Counted from the first letter of the stretch, positions 8,459 to 17,444 are shown. The stretch is 61,847 nucleotides of DNA from Myxococcaceae bacterium (GCA_017881265.1 JADGRA010000052.1:1-61847), one strand, 5' to 3'. Notes: generated by a model from the letters alone, not told the origin. Translations and numbers: made by a program.

Positions 8459-8605
8459 GCATCCCCTCCACCGAAACGAGAAGAACGTCACGCAGCAAAC
8501 ACGGACCGCTCAGCCTCTTTCAAGACTTAAATTTTGCATCACGCCAACTAATTCACGAAAGCCAATTGCTTGCGCACCGCGCCAAACGCTGCCCGTGCCG
8601 AACAA
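8459..8605 (-). promoter_or_regulatory. AT-rich gap, probable promoter region of oxidase operon
   Basis: This 147-bp gap separates the SCO-like gene from the cytochrome-porin gene and contains the most AT-rich stretch nearby (about 8520-8575). A promoter for the oxidase run is likely here, but I could not find a convincing -35/-10 pair with correct spacing, nor a proper sigma-54 GG-N10-GC pair. A GGAGGGG ribosome site lies just before the ATG at 8458. Confidence 0.4.
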
Positions 8606-9169
8606 CTACCGCGCTTGGGGAAAGTTAAGCAGCAGCGTCAGCTGGGACACGAGGCGGTCGACGGCCTCCGGCGCTTCGATGCCTTCGATGCCCCGCACCC
8701 GGCCCTCGCGGTCCACCAGGGCCACCGCGCCACCGGCCTCCAACATGGCACCCCGGCTGAGCACCAGCGCCCCCACCTCCGCCAACAGGCGGCGCGCATC
8801 CGGGCCGGTGGCGGTGTGCCACTGGCGCGGATTGGCGTGGCGCCGCGTCATCTCGCCCGTCACGTCCACCACCAGCGTGGCCGCAGGCACCGCGACTTCC
8901 AGCATGGCTACAGCCGGCCCGACGTTGCGGATGCGGTATTGCAGCTTCTCCAGGGCGCCTCCCAGCCGTTCCGCGCAGCTGATGCAGCCCATGTCGACGA
9001 AGCCCAGAAGCCAGACGCGGCCGGCCAGGGCCGCGTTGTCCAGCCGCTCGCCGCCCGGCTCCGTGAGCGAGAAGGGCGGCAGCGTCCCGAGCGCCTCGGG
9101 AACGGCGGGCGGGTGGCGCAGGAGGCCTGAGACGAACGGCCAGCCCGCCAGCACCCCCACCGCCACCAC
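8606..9169 (-). CDS. SCO/thioredoxin-fold copper chaperone-like protein
   Basis: A 187-residue protein with one N-terminal transmembrane anchor and a periplasmic thioredoxin fold of the SCO1/SenC type. Strand-like segments PFSLTEPGG and VWLLGFVDM lead into the Cys pair CISC (Cys62, Cys65), and a conserved-looking His lies further on (His111 or His118). Classical SCO proteins have CxxxC, whereas here it is CxxC. SCO proteins deliver copper to, or reduce, the CuA site of oxidase subunit II, which fits the neighbourhood. No ATG lies upstream in frame; GTG at 9169 is the first usable start, but the frame stays open back to the cupredoxin stop, so the N-terminus is uncertain. Confidence 0.72.
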   Translation of the reverse strand: MVAVGVLAGWPFVSGLLRHPPAVPEALGTLPPFSLTEPGGERLDNAALAGRVWLLGFVDMGCISCAERLGGALEKLQYRIRNVGPAVAMLEVAVPAATLVVDVTGEMTRRHANPRQWHTATGPDARRLLAEVGALVLSRGAMLEAGGAVALVDREGRVRGIEGIEAPEAVDRLVSQLTLLLNFPQAR

Positions 9170-9268
9170 CCAGAAGAGCGGACGGCCGACCAGGTCCGCG
9201 ACCGTGCTCTGCAGCGTGCGCGGCGCAGCGATGGGGCTGCTCGAGGGCGAGGCGGAGATGGAAGGCCC

Positions 9269-9967
9269 CTACTTAATCTTCGCCGAGTAGGTGGCCTTCT
9301 CCCCGGCCTTCACCGTGATGGGGCCGCTCTTCGGGCTGCCCACCTCGTGGAAGACGGCAATCTCGTAGGTCCCCGGGGGGATGTCCTTAATCTCGAAGGT
9401 CCCGTCCTTGCCTGTCAGCGCGGCATAGGGGTTGTCGGCGGTGAAGATGGCGCCGCGCATGAAGTTGTGGATGTCGCACTTGAGCGTCATCCCACCGGCC
9501 TTGGTGATTTTCTTGGGGATGACCATCCCCTGCTTCGGCTCCGCCAGGTTGATGACCGTGCTGGTGCCCAAGTAGGAGTGAATGTTGTGAAGAATGGGGT
9601 CGCTGTTCTTCACCTGAAGCTCCGAGTTCTTCGCGATGATTTGGACGTGGGGCACGTAGTGGCAGCCCTTCTGGTCGACCACCGGCTGAGCCGGGAAATC
9701 CATCTTCTTCCCACTCTTGATGTCCACCAGGTAGACGACGACGTTCTCCACCGCGCCGTCCGCAGCGATGGACCATGAGTCCTCAACTCGAGTCGCCCCG
9801 CACGTCCCCGGGTCCTGGGTGATGGTGATGGTGGCCGGCTTGGGAGGCGTGCCGTCGTAGGTGACTTTCCCCGAGATGCTCCCGCCGTTGGTGACCGGCG
9901 CCTCGGCGTATTGGGCCCAGGCCACCGAGGAACAGAGGACCACTCCCAGCGCGCTCAGAATCCGCAT
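9269..9967 (-). CDS. Cupredoxin-like periplasmic protein
   Basis: A 232-residue exported protein: signal peptide to about residue 18 (SSVAWA), then a strand-rich body. PILHNIH (His127) and CDIHNFM (Cys164, His167, Met170) give the His-Cys-His-Met set of a type 1 copper site, with a very compact C-x2-H-x2-M loop. The end (DGTFEIKDIPPGTYEI) looks like a carboxypeptidase-regulatory/CNA-B strand motif. ATG at 9967 follows AGGAG, ahead of the signal peptide. It sits upstream of the SCO-like gene and the cytochrome-oxidase run, on the same strand. A role as a soluble electron carrier to or from the cytochromes is inferred; a copper store or sensor is also possible. Confidence 0.7.
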   Translation of the reverse strand: MRILSALGVVLCSSVAWAQYAEAPVTNGGSISGKVTYDGTPPKPATITITQDPGTCGATRVEDSWSIAADGAVENVVVYLVDIKSGKKMDFPAQPVVDQKGCHYVPHVQIIAKNSELQVKNSDPILHNIHSYLGTSTVINLAEPKQGMVIPKKITKAGGMTLKCDIHNFMRGAIFTADNPYAALTGKDGTFEIKDIPPGTYEIAVFHEVGSPKSGPITVKAGEKATYSAKIK

Positions 9968-10086
9968 TCGTGTGCTCCTGTCGCTCATCGAACAGAAAAT
10001 GGGCCGCATAAGTTCAAGGAAGCGTCGCGCGGTGTCAAGAATTCTCAGTATTCCTAAGGCTAACGCGACGCGTCTGATGTTTGTTT

Positions 10087-10722
10087 TTAGGGCGCCTTCT
10101 TCGCCCGCGGTGCCCCGACGCGCGCTTCCAGCTGCGCGAGTTCCTCCCGGAGCGCCGGGGTGACTTCCGCCCGCGGTGCCTCGGCCACGAAGCGTCGCAG
10201 GGCGCGCAGCGCCGCCGCCTCGTCGCCCTCCCGCAGCGCGAAGCCGGCCGAGAAGAGGGAGGCCTCCCAGCCGCCGGCTCCGGCGGAGAGGGATTCCAGT
10301 TCAGCTCGCGCCGCCGCCGTCTCCCCGGCAAGACCGCGCAGCACCGCCCGGTGAATGACGGCCTCGGCGTCCTTCGGGGAGGCAGCCAGCGCCCGCTGCA
10401 CCAGCGCCTCCGCCTCCTCGAAGCGCTCCCGCACCAGCAGCGCATGCGCCGCCGCGTCGAGCGCCAACAGCGGGGCGTCCGGCGCCTGGGCCGCTGCCAG
10501 CAGCCTGTCCAGCACCGGGTCCGGCACCCCGTCGGCCGCGACCGGCGTGGGCTGGGCGCCCTCCAGCGAAGAGGCGGCCTCCACGGACAGCCGCTCCTCG
10601 CTGCGCGACCGCGCCAGCACCGCAATTCCGGCGACGGCCCCCGCAGCCCCAAGGCCCAGGACAGCCAGGGCGAGGCCCCGAGGCAGCGGCGGCCGCGTGC
10701 CGCCCCGCCCGCGGCGCCTCAC
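10087..10722 (-). CDS. Membrane-anchored TPR-like protein
   Basis: A 211-residue Ala-rich protein. It has a basic N-terminus, one transmembrane helix (about residues 15-36), and an Ala/Leu/Glu-rich helical region with repeats of the form LxxxxRFEEAEALVQRALAASPKDAEA, typical of tetratricopeptide repeats. The GTG start overlaps the TGA of RNase R (GTGA). TPR proteins serve as protein-binding scaffolds; the partner here is unknown. Coupling to rnr suggests co-expression but not necessarily a shared task. Confidence 0.65.
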   Translation of the reverse strand: MRRRGRGGTRPPLPRGLALAVLGLGAAGAVAGIAVLARSRSEERLSVEAASSLEGAQPTPVAADGVPDPVLDRLLAAAQAPDAPLLALDAAAHALLVRERFEEAEALVQRALAASPKDAEAVIHRAVLRGLAGETAAARAELESLSAGAGGWEASLFSAGFALREGDEAAALRALRRFVAEAPRAEVTPALREELAQLEARVGAPRAKKAP

Positions 10723-13121
10723 CGTCGACGTCTTCGGCCCCGTCCGCCGCCTCCGCCGCCTGCGCCCGCACCACCCCGGCCCTTCTTCTTGCCCTTCCCG
10801 CGCCCGCCCTGGGCCGGGCTGGGCCCCGGGGCATGGGAACGCCCGGGCTCGGGACGGCCACGCGGCTGGGTGGCAGGCCGGCCGGCGGACCGCGTCCGCC
10901 TCTTGTCGAAGCCCGGGTGGGCCGAGTCGGCGTTCGGTTCCATCTCAGTCGGGCCGGTGCCCCAGTCCACCAGGGTGAAGTCCAGCTGCCGCCGCCCCAG
11001 GTTGACGCTGCGCAGCTGCACGGTGGCGCCCTGCCCCACCCGCACCCGCCGCCCGTCCCCCAGCACGACGGCGTGCAGTCGCTCGTCGAAGCGCGAGCGG
11101 CTGCCGAGGGCATCGGCGGCGACCAGGCCCTCGACATACTCGTTGTCGAGCTCGACGAAGACGCCGAAGTCCGCCACGCCGGAGACGGTGGCAGAAAACG
11201 TCTCCCCCACCCGGGGCTGCATCAGCAGGGCGGCGTAGAAGGAGGTCACGTCGCGCTCCACCTGCATGGCGGCGCGCTCGCGTTCCGAGGCCCGGGCCGC
11301 CATGGTGCGCAGCGACTCCACCTCCTGCGCTAGCTCGGGCGCCCCCCGGCCCCGCCCCTGCCGCTGCCAGTGCGCCCGCAGCAGCCGGTGCACCAGGAGG
11401 TCCGGGTAGCGCCGGATGGGGGAGGTGAAGTGCAGGTACTCGTCGGCGGCCAGGCCGTAGTGTCCCACCGAATCCGGCGAGTAGATGGCCTGCATCATCG
11501 AGCGCAGCAGGACCTGGTTGAGGGCGCGCTGCTCGGGCTTGCCTTCCAGCTCCTGGATGAAGCGGTTCAGCTCGAGCGACGTGGGGCGGCGACTTCCCGG
11601 CACCTTCAGCCCGTGGGCCCGCGCCAGCTCGGCGAAGGCCTCCAGCTTGGCCTCGTCCGGCTCGCCGTGGAACCGGTACACCGACGGCAGCCCCTCGCCC
11701 TGGAAGAAGGCGGCCACCGCCTCGTTGGCCGCCAGCATGCACTCCTCCACCAGCCGGTGACTCTCCTTGCGCTCGCGGCGCTCCATCCGCACCGGCCGGC
11801 CGGAGCCATCCACCACCACCTTGGTCTCCGGCAAGTCGAAGTCCAGCGCCCCGCGGGCCTCGCGCATCCGCCGCAGGCCGGAGGCCAGCCCGGCCAGCCT
11901 CCGGAACAGCGGCAAAAAGCCGTCGCGCCCCGGGACGTTCTGCCCATCGAGCACCGCCTGCACTTCGTCGTAGGTGCACCGGGCGGCGCTGCGCATGACG
12001 GCCGGGTACAGCGTCGACTTGCGCCGGACGGCCCCCGCACCAAACTCCATGTCGGCCACCAGGCACAGGCGGTCCTCGCCCGGCCGCAGCGAGCAGATGC
12101 CGTTGGACAGCCGCTCAGGCAGCATCGGCAGAACCCGGTCCGGCAGATAGACGCTGGTTCCCCGCTGGAAGGCTTCGATGTCGAGGGGACTGCCGGGCAG
12201 GACGTAATGGCTGACGTCGGCGATGGCGACCAGCAGGCGCACGCCGCCGCCCGGCAGCGACTCGGCCCACACAGCGTCGTCGAAGTCGCGTGCATCGGCC
12301 CCGTCGATGGTGACCAGTTCCAGGCCGCGCAGGTCTCGGCGCGACTCTGACCGCACCTCCGCCTCCGAGACGCGCGCCTCGACGCGGGCCGCCGCATCCA
12401 TCACCGTGCCGGGGAAGTGGTCGCTGAAGCCCTTCGCCACCACCAGCGCGAGCACGTCCTGGGACGGGTCCCCGGGGCGTCCGAGGGAGCCCATCACCTC
12501 GCCCTGCAAGGCCTCCCCGCCACTGGGGGGGGACAGCCGCACGCGGACGACGTCGCCGTCCTGCGCCAGCTGCGTCCTGGGAACGCGCACGGGGCCGGGG
12601 ATGGTGCCCTCGTGCGGGCGCACAAAAGCCGCAGCGCCCTGCACTTGGTAGGTCCCAACCAGTTCCGAGCGCTGCCGCTCGACGACTTCCAGCACCTCGG
12701 CCTCGGTGCGGCCGCCGTGGCTGTGCACGCGCACCCGGACGCGGTCGCCGTCGAGTGCGCGGGCGGCTTCCGGCGGCGGGACGAAGAGGTCCTCCTCCTC
12801 GCCGACGTCCACGAAGCCAAACCCCCGCTCGTTGACTTGAAGGCGCCCCTCGCGGACCAGGCCGCCGCCCCGTCCTGAGCGCCCCTCGGCGTGCCCTCGC
12901 CCCTGCGGGGCACGGGCGGCCTGCGCCTCGGCTGCCTTGGCCAGGGCGAAGCGCTTGCCGTCGCGGCGGACGGTGCCTGCGCGTACTAGTTCGGCCAGCG
13001 CCCGCTCGGCCGACGCACGCTTGGCGCTGGGAAGCCCCGCCCGACGCAGCAGGTCCTGCAGCCCCAAGGGCTGGGCCGAAGCGCGCAGCGCTTTCAGGAG
13101 AACCGAAGGCTCGAGCGGCAT
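10719..13121 (-). CDS. rnr: Ribonuclease R
   Basis: An 800-residue 3'-5' exoribonuclease that degrades structured RNA and takes part in RNA quality control. In order: an N-terminal winged-helix region (1-60), cold-shock domains (about 90-225, with GRLQVNERGFGFV), the RNB catalytic domain (about 260-590, with metal-binding Asp273, 279, 281 and 282 in the DARDFDDAV block), an S1 domain (about 640-725), and a basic tail from about 740 made of Gly, Arg and Lys that ends in a run of arginines. ATG at 13121 starts directly at a normal family N-terminus. The basic tail probably aids RNA or ribosome binding. Confidence 0.95.
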   Translation of the reverse strand: MPLEPSVLLKALRASAQPLGLQDLLRRAGLPSAKRASAERALAELVRAGTVRRDGKRFALAKAAEAQAARAPQGRGHAEGRSGRGGGLVREGRLQVNERGFGFVDVGEEEDLFVPPPEAARALDGDRVRVRVHSHGGRTEAEVLEVVERQRSELVGTYQVQGAAAFVRPHEGTIPGPVRVPRTQLAQDGDVVRVRLSPPSGGEALQGEVMGSLGRPGDPSQDVLALVVAKGFSDHFPGTVMDAAARVEARVSEAEVRSESRRDLRGLELVTIDGADARDFDDAVWAESLPGGGVRLLVAIADVSHYVLPGSPLDIEAFQRGTSVYLPDRVLPMLPERLSNGICSLRPGEDRLCLVADMEFGAGAVRRKSTLYPAVMRSAARCTYDEVQAVLDGQNVPGRDGFLPLFRRLAGLASGLRRMREARGALDFDLPETKVVVDGSGRPVRMERRERKESHRLVEECMLAANEAVAAFFQGEGLPSVYRFHGEPDEAKLEAFAELARAHGLKVPGSRRPTSLELNRFIQELEGKPEQRALNQVLLRSMMQAIYSPDSVGHYGLAADEYLHFTSPIRRYPDLLVHRLLRAHWQRQGRGRGAPELAQEVESLRTMAARASERERAAMQVERDVTSFYAALLMQPRVGETFSATVSGVADFGVFVELDNEYVEGLVAADALGSRSRFDERLHAVVLGDGRRVRVGQGATVQLRSVNLGRRQLDFTLVDWGTGPTEMEPNADSAHPGFDKRRTRSAGRPATQPRGRPEPGRSHAPGPSPAQGGRGKGKKKGRGGAGAGGGGGGRGRRRRR

Positions 13122-13138
13122 GCCCGCGGACCCGGGGG

Positions 13139-14518
13139 TCAGGCCTTCACCGAGACGGTGAGGCGCACCGTCTTGTGGACCTGCGCCGGAGCGAAGGCCT
13201 TGGCCAGGAAGAAGTCGACGTCGAAGACGCCCGGGTTGCGCGGTGTGAAGAAGAATTCCCGGACACCCGGCCCGCTCTGGGAGGGGTGAAAGACGGCCTC
13301 GCGCAACCCCACCCGCTTGGCGACGGTGGGTTCAATGGCCCACATATGCCCGGTGCGTTCGGGGAGCGTGACGCTGAGGCCGCTGTTCATCTTCACTTCC
13401 AGGGGACCGTCGACGTCGTTGCCGTTCACCTTGAGGACGTCGAGGTTGTCGCGCGAGACACTGCGCAGCTCGTGGGGCCGCAACTCGACCGCTTCCACCG
13501 CAACGCGGCCACCCCACCCTGACGTCTTGTCCATCACCCCGGAGACCTGCACCTGGTGCCCGATGGACTTGCGCATCGACTTCCCGAGCTTGCCCTCGAG
13601 GAGGAAGGACACCTGCTGGCGCGTGCCCCCGTTGGAGACCACCAGCACATACGCGTCGCCGGTCATCTCCAGGGCGCCCCGCAGCGTGGCAAAGCCGCGC
13701 ATGCCCGCCCCCATGCCGGGGTTGGAGACCTGCTCCAGTTCACCCGGCGAGAGGTAGCTCAGCTTCATCGGCGCCGGGGCGGGCTCGACGCCCTCCGCCT
13801 CCGGCTTTTTCGCCGAGTACTTCCGCACGTCCACCGTGCCGCCGTAGTTGTGCGTCTTCTTGATGAGGCCGGTCACGCTGACCTTGTGGTCCACGTAGGC
13901 CGGAAGCACCTCCTGGTCCGGCCCCTGAAGCAGGAACACCAGCTCGCGCTTGTCGCGACCGACGACATGCAGGCAGGGCAACCCGTCCTTCACCACCAGG
14001 CGGCCCTTGAGGCTTCCCTCACCGGTGACGCCGCGGCCGGCAGCCGCGGTCAGAATTTGCTCCATCTCCCGACGGGTGAGGGACTCGCCCACGGGAGGCA
14101 GCTTGGTGGCGCGCGGGCGCTGGCGCTCCGGTAGGCGCACCGGTGCGGCCGCCGGCGCACCCTTCGCCGGCGCACCCTTGGGCGGCGTACCCTTGGGCGG
14201 CGTACCCTTGGGCGGCGTACCCTTCGCCGGCGCACCCTTGGGCGGCGTACCCTTGGCCGGCGCACCCTTGGGCGGCGTACCCTTGGCCGGCGCACCCTTG
14301 GCCGGCGCACCCTTGGCCGGCGCACCCTTGGCCGGCGCGGGCTTGGCCGGCGCACCCTTGGCCGGCGCGGGCTTGGCCGCCGCCCGCAGACGCGCGACCG
14401 CGGTCGCTACCTTCCGCGAGGCGCTCTTCAAGAGTCCAACTTTGCTGGAGGGTTTCTTGGGCGGGGTCTTTACGGGACGCTTCTTCGCCCTGGCCCCAGT
14501 CCTAGCCTTCGACGTCAC
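13139..14518 (-). CDS. Ala/Pro/Lys repeat protein with duplicated domain and chagasin-like end
   Basis: A 459-residue protein in four parts. Residues 1-50 are Lys/Ala-rich, resembling histone H1 tails. About 50-125 is a run of PAKGA and PPKGT pentapeptides. Two similar domains follow (about 165-240 and 270-350), each with a LKGRL or LRGAL strand, a LVFLL or VSFLL strand, and a HKVSVTG or HQVQVSG strand plus a YGG or WGG turn, suggesting an internal duplication of an OB-like fold. The last 100 residues resemble the chagasin (inhibitor I42) beta fold ([22 protein letters not shown]). There is no signal peptide. The GTG start is preceded by AGGAGG at 6-bp spacing. Function unknown; DNA or RNA binding by the tail is a guess. 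Confidence 0.7.
   Translation of the reverse strand: MTSKARTGARAKKRPVKTPPKKPSSKVGLLKSASRKVATAVARLRAAAKPAPAKGAPAKPAPAKGAPAKGAPAKGAPAKGTPPKGAPAKGTPPKGAPAKGTPPKGTPPKGTPPKGAPAKGAPAAAPVRLPERQRPRATKLPPVGESLTRREMEQILTAAAGRGVTGEGSLKGRLVVKDGLPCLHVVGRDKRELVFLLQGPDQEVLPAYVDHKVSVTGLIKKTHNYGGTVDVRKYSAKKPEAEGVEPAPAPMKLSYLSPGELEQVSNPGMGAGMRGFATLRGALEMTGDAYVLVVSNGGTRQQVSFLLEGKLGKSMRKSIGHQVQVSGVMDKTSGWGGRVAVEAVELRPHELRSVSRDNLDVLKVNGNDVDGPLEVKMNSGLSVTLPERTGHMWAIEPTVAKRVGLREAVFHPSQSGPGVREFFFTPRNPGVFDVDFFLAKAFAPAQVHKTVRLTVSVKA
14154..14375. repeat. 15-bp tandem repeat (minisatellite) inside coding sequence
   Basis: About fifteen imperfect copies of a 15-bp unit, with the plus strand reading GGCGCACCCTTGGCC or GGCGTACCCTTGGGC. 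The unit length is a multiple of three, so gain or loss of copies keeps the frame and only changes the number of PAKGA or PPKGT pentapeptides in the minus-strand protein. Copies differ by a few third-position and first-position changes, so the array has been stable enough to diverge. Confidence 0.9.
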
Positions 14519-14583
14519 GGCTGGCCTCCTAACGTCCCGGCCCTGCCTTTGTCAATCTAAGTCCCTTAAATTCCTAAAAATTT

Positions 14584-15840
14584 GTGGCAGACTCGCGGTT
14601 TCACGCGATGGACCCGGCCCTGCTCAGCGTCACCGAGGCGCAGACCCGCATCCTCGCGGTTTGCGAGCCGCTCAGCCCGGAGTGGGTGCCTCTGGAGGAA
14701 GCTCTGGGGCGCGCCCTGGCGGAGCCGGTGGTGGCGCGCTTCACCCAGCCCCCCTGGGACAACTCGGCCATGGACGGCTACGCGGTGCGGGCCGTGGACA
14801 CCGAGTCGGCGGGCGCCCGGCTGCGCGTCGTGGAAGCCATCTACGCCGGACAGACGCCCACCCGGGCGCTGGGCCTGGGCGAAGCAGCCCGCATCATGAC
14901 GGGGGCGCCGGTGCCCGAGGGCGCCACGGCGGTGGTGATGCAGGAGCGCACCCGTCGCCACAACGGGCCGGGACTGGGCGAGGTGGAACTCCTCGATGCG
15001 GTGCCACAGGACGCCAACGTGCGCCGGGCCGGGGAGGACGCCAAGGCGGGTGAATTGCTGCTGGCCGAAGGTACACCCCTCGGTATTCCGGAAATCGGGC
15101 TCCTCTGGGGCCAGGGTCTCACCGGTGCTTCCGTCCCGCGCCGGCCCCAGGTGGCCATCCTCGCCACCGGGGATGAGTTGTGCCGGCCCGACGCGCACCG
15201 CGCGGGCCTCATCGTCGACACCAACTCCCCCTCGCTGGCCGTCGCCGTCCGTCGTGCCGGGGGCGTCCCGCACCTGGTGGGCATCGCCCGGGACACCCTT
15301 CAGGACGTGGAGCGGCTCCTCGCCCCGGCGCTCGCCTCCGACGTGGTGCTCACCAGCGCGGGCATGTCGGTGGGAGAGAAGGACTTCGTCCGGCGGGCCT
15401 TCGACAGCCTCGGCGTCCAGAGTGACTTCTGGGGCGTGGCCATCCGGCCGGGCAAGCCCCTGGCTTTCGCCCGCCGGGGCCGGACGCTCGTCTTCGGCCT
15501 TCCGGGAAACCCGACGTCGTCCTTGGTGGACTTCGAACTCTTCGTTCGCCCGGCCTTGCGCCGTCTTTTAGGTCAAAGTGACGTGCTGCCCGTGCCAGTG
15601 GTGGCCCGGAGCGCGGTGGAGCTGCGCAAGCGCGCCGGGCTTGCACATTTCGTCAGGGTGCAGGCAACCTTCAAAGAGGGCGAGCTGTGGGCCGAGCCGC
15701 TGGCCACGCAGACGTCCGGCGCAGTGCGGTCGGCCTCCGCCGCAACACATCTTCTGCACTTTCCCATGGAGGCCATTAGTCTGGGCCGTGGAGAGGCCGT
15801 GCAACTCTTCCCCGTTTCGTGGGGTCCGTCCGCAACGTAG
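14584..15840 (+). CDS. moeA: Molybdopterin molybdotransferase
   Basis: A 418-residue MoeA, which inserts molybdate into adenylylated molybdopterin to make active molybdenum cofactor. Family motifs include PPWDNSAMDGYA (about residue 60), MTGAPVP (about 100), the GDEL segment in domain III, SAGMSVGEKD (about 260) and FGLPGNPTSSLV (about 305). Domain IV follows. The start may be GTG at 14584 or ATG at 14608; neither has a clear ribosome site, and the region before them (14550-14583) is AT-rich, which fits a promoter between this gene and the divergent repeat protein. Confidence 0.95.
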   Translation: MADSRFHAMDPALLSVTEAQTRILAVCEPLSPEWVPLEEALGRALAEPVVARFTQPPWDNSAMDGYAVRAVDTESAGARLRVVEAIYAGQTPTRALGLGEAARIMTGAPVPEGATAVVMQERTRRHNGPGLGEVELLDAVPQDANVRRAGEDAKAGELLLAEGTPLGIPEIGLLWGQGLTGASVPRRPQVAILATGDELCRPDAHRAGLIVDTNSPSLAVAVRRAGGVPHLVGIARDTLQDVERLLAPALASDVVLTSAGMSVGEKDFVRRAFDSLGVQSDFWGVAIRPGKPLAFARRGRTLVFGLPGNPTSSLVDFELFVRPALRRLLGQSDVLPVPVVARSAVELRKRAGLAHFVRVQATFKEGELWAEPLATQTSGAVRSASAATHLLHFPMEAISLGRGEAVQLFPVSWGPSAT

Positions 15841-15870
15841 GGCTACAAGGCGCATCTACTAGGGCAACTC

Positions 15871-16530
15871 ATGGCCGAGACTCCACAGCCCCTTCCCCGC
15901 CGCACCCACCGCCTGGAGCTGTACAGCGAGGCTCCGCTTCCGACGGCGCGGGGGACGTTTCGCATCGTCGTGTTCCGCGAGAAGAACTCCGGCCGCGAGC
16001 ACGTGGCGATGGTGATGGGAGAAGTGTTCGGCCAGGAAGGCATTCCGGTGCGCGTGCACTCGGAGTGCCTGACCAGCGAAGTGCTGGGAAGCCTCAAGTG
16101 CGACTGTCGCCAGCAGCTCGACCGGGCGCTGGATTACGTCGCCGCACGCGGCCGGGGCGTGGTCCTGTACCTGCGCCAGGAGGGCCGCGGCATCGGGCTG
16201 GGCAACAAGGTGAAGGCCTACGCCCTGCAGGCCAAGGGCCTTGACACCTACGAGGCCAACCGTCGCTTGGGCTTCCCGGATGACTTGCGCACCTACGACG
16301 TGGCGGCCGACATGCTGCGGCTACTCGGCGTGCGCAGTGTTGACCTCATCACCAACAACCCGCTGAAAATTGCCGGGCTGGTGGAGGAGGGGGTGCCGGT
16401 GCGTAGCCGCATCCCTTCCCCGGCGTCGCACAATCCGCATAACGTTGACTACCTGCGGACAAAGCGCGAGCGCACGGGGCACCTGATTGAGCTCTTCGGG
16501 GAGGACGACCAGGCGGCAAGGGCGAGCTAG
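15871..16530 (+). CDS. ribA: GTP cyclohydrolase II
   Basis: A 219-residue enzyme that opens GTP as the first committed step of riboflavin synthesis. Zn-binding cysteines are Cys66, Cys77 and Cys79 in the SECLTSEV-GSLKCDC block, and EGRGIGL is the family's catalytic and GTP-binding loop. There is no fused DHBP synthase (RibB) domain, so the other branch must be encoded elsewhere. It begins 30 bp after moeA, so the two are probably co-transcribed. The C-terminal part (NPHNVDYLRTKRERTGH) is typical of the family. Confidence 0.95.
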   Translation: MAETPQPLPRRTHRLELYSEAPLPTARGTFRIVVFREKNSGREHVAMVMGEVFGQEGIPVRVHSECLTSEVLGSLKCDCRQQLDRALDYVAARGRGVVLYLRQEGRGIGLGNKVKAYALQAKGLDTYEANRRLGFPDDLRTYDVAADMLRLLGVRSVDLITNNPLKIAGLVEEGVPVRSRIPSPASHNPHNVDYLRTKRERTGHLIELFGEDDQAARAS

Positions 16531-16534
16531 CGCC

Positions 16535-17437
16535 GTGCAGTCGCCAGCCTCGCGCTTCGCCATCACCTTCTGGGGCGTCCGCGGTTCCATCCCCGCCCCG
16601 GGCCCGAAGACGCGGGTGTACGGCGGGAACACCTCCTGCATCGAGCTGCGTTGCGCCGGCCGCCTCCTGGTCTTCGACCTCGGCTCGGGTGCCCGCGCCC
16701 TCGGGGAGGCCCTCCGGGCGCAGGGAGTCCCGGCCAGCGCTGACGTCTTCCTGTCCCACTACCACTACGACCACCTGCAGGGCCTGCCCTTCTTCGCGCC
16801 CATGTTCGACGCGAGGAACCACTTCGTCATCCGCGGCCCGACGCGTGCCCAGCACGACGTGCGGACCATCCTCGCCGGTCAGATGGCTCCCCCCTACTTC
16901 CCCGTGACGGCCGAGGAAGTCTTCCAGGCCGACGTGCAATACAAGCCCGTTGCCCAGGGGGACGTGGTGGACCTGGGGGAGGTGCAAGTGCGCGCCCTGG
17001 AGCTGCATCACCCGGGCGGCTCGCTCGGCTACCGCGTGGACTTTCAGGGGCACTCGGTGGTGTACGCCACCGACATCGAACATGGCAGCCCGACGGATGG
17101 GCGGCTCGCCGACTTCGCCCGCGGCGCCGACGTCCTCATCTACGACGCCATGTACACGCCCGAGGAGTATGCCGGTCCGCCGGGCAAGGCCGGCTGGGGC
17201 CACAGCACCTGGACGGCGGCGGTTACGGCGGCGGAGGCGGCCGAGGTGCGCACCCTCGTCCTGTTTCACCACGACCCGGAACGGGATGACGCCGGCATGC
17301 GCGCGCTGGAGCGCAAGGCGCGCCGTCTGCGCCCTGGCACGGTGGCCGCGCGGGAAGGCCTCACCCTGAAGGTGGACCAGGACGTCCTCCGGTCCAGCGT
17401 CGCGCCGCCGCGCCTCGCGTCGCGGGGCGCGCTGTAG
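16535..17437 (+). CDS. MBL-fold metallo-hydrolase
   Basis: A 300-residue metallo-beta-lactamase-fold protein. SHYHYDH (His75, His77, Asp79, His80) is the dinuclear metal motif; a later His (ELHHPGG), an Asp (VYATDIEHG) and GHSTW supply the remaining ligands. The opening FWGVRGSIP and YGGNTSC blocks mark a phosphodiesterase or RNase Z-related subgroup seen in many bacteria, sometimes fused to signalling domains. The substrate is unknown; a cyclic nucleotide or phosphodiester is likely for the family. GTG at 16535 lies 4 bp after the ribA stop. It converges on the lipB-NUDIX gene with 7 bp between stops. Confidence 0.82.
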   Translation: MQSPASRFAITFWGVRGSIPAPGPKTRVYGGNTSCIELRCAGRLLVFDLGSGARALGEALRAQGVPASADVFLSHYHYDHLQGLPFFAPMFDARNHFVIRGPTRAQHDVRTILAGQMAPPYFPVTAEEVFQADVQYKPVAQGDVVDLGEVQVRALELHHPGGSLGYRVDFQGHSVVYATDIEHGSPTDGRLADFARGADVLIYDAMYTPEEYAGPPGKAGWGHSTWTAAVTAAEAAEVRTLVLFHHDPERDDAGMRALERKARRLRPGTVAAREGLTLKVDQDVLRSSVAPPRLASRGAL

Positions 17438-17444
17438 CGGACAG

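Noticed and set aside
8459-8605. Sigma-54 promoter before the oxidase operon
   Set aside because: GG and GC elements are present, but not at 10-bp spacing.
14154-14375. CRISPR-like array
   Set aside because: Units are 15 bp, contiguous with no spacers, and keep a protein reading frame.
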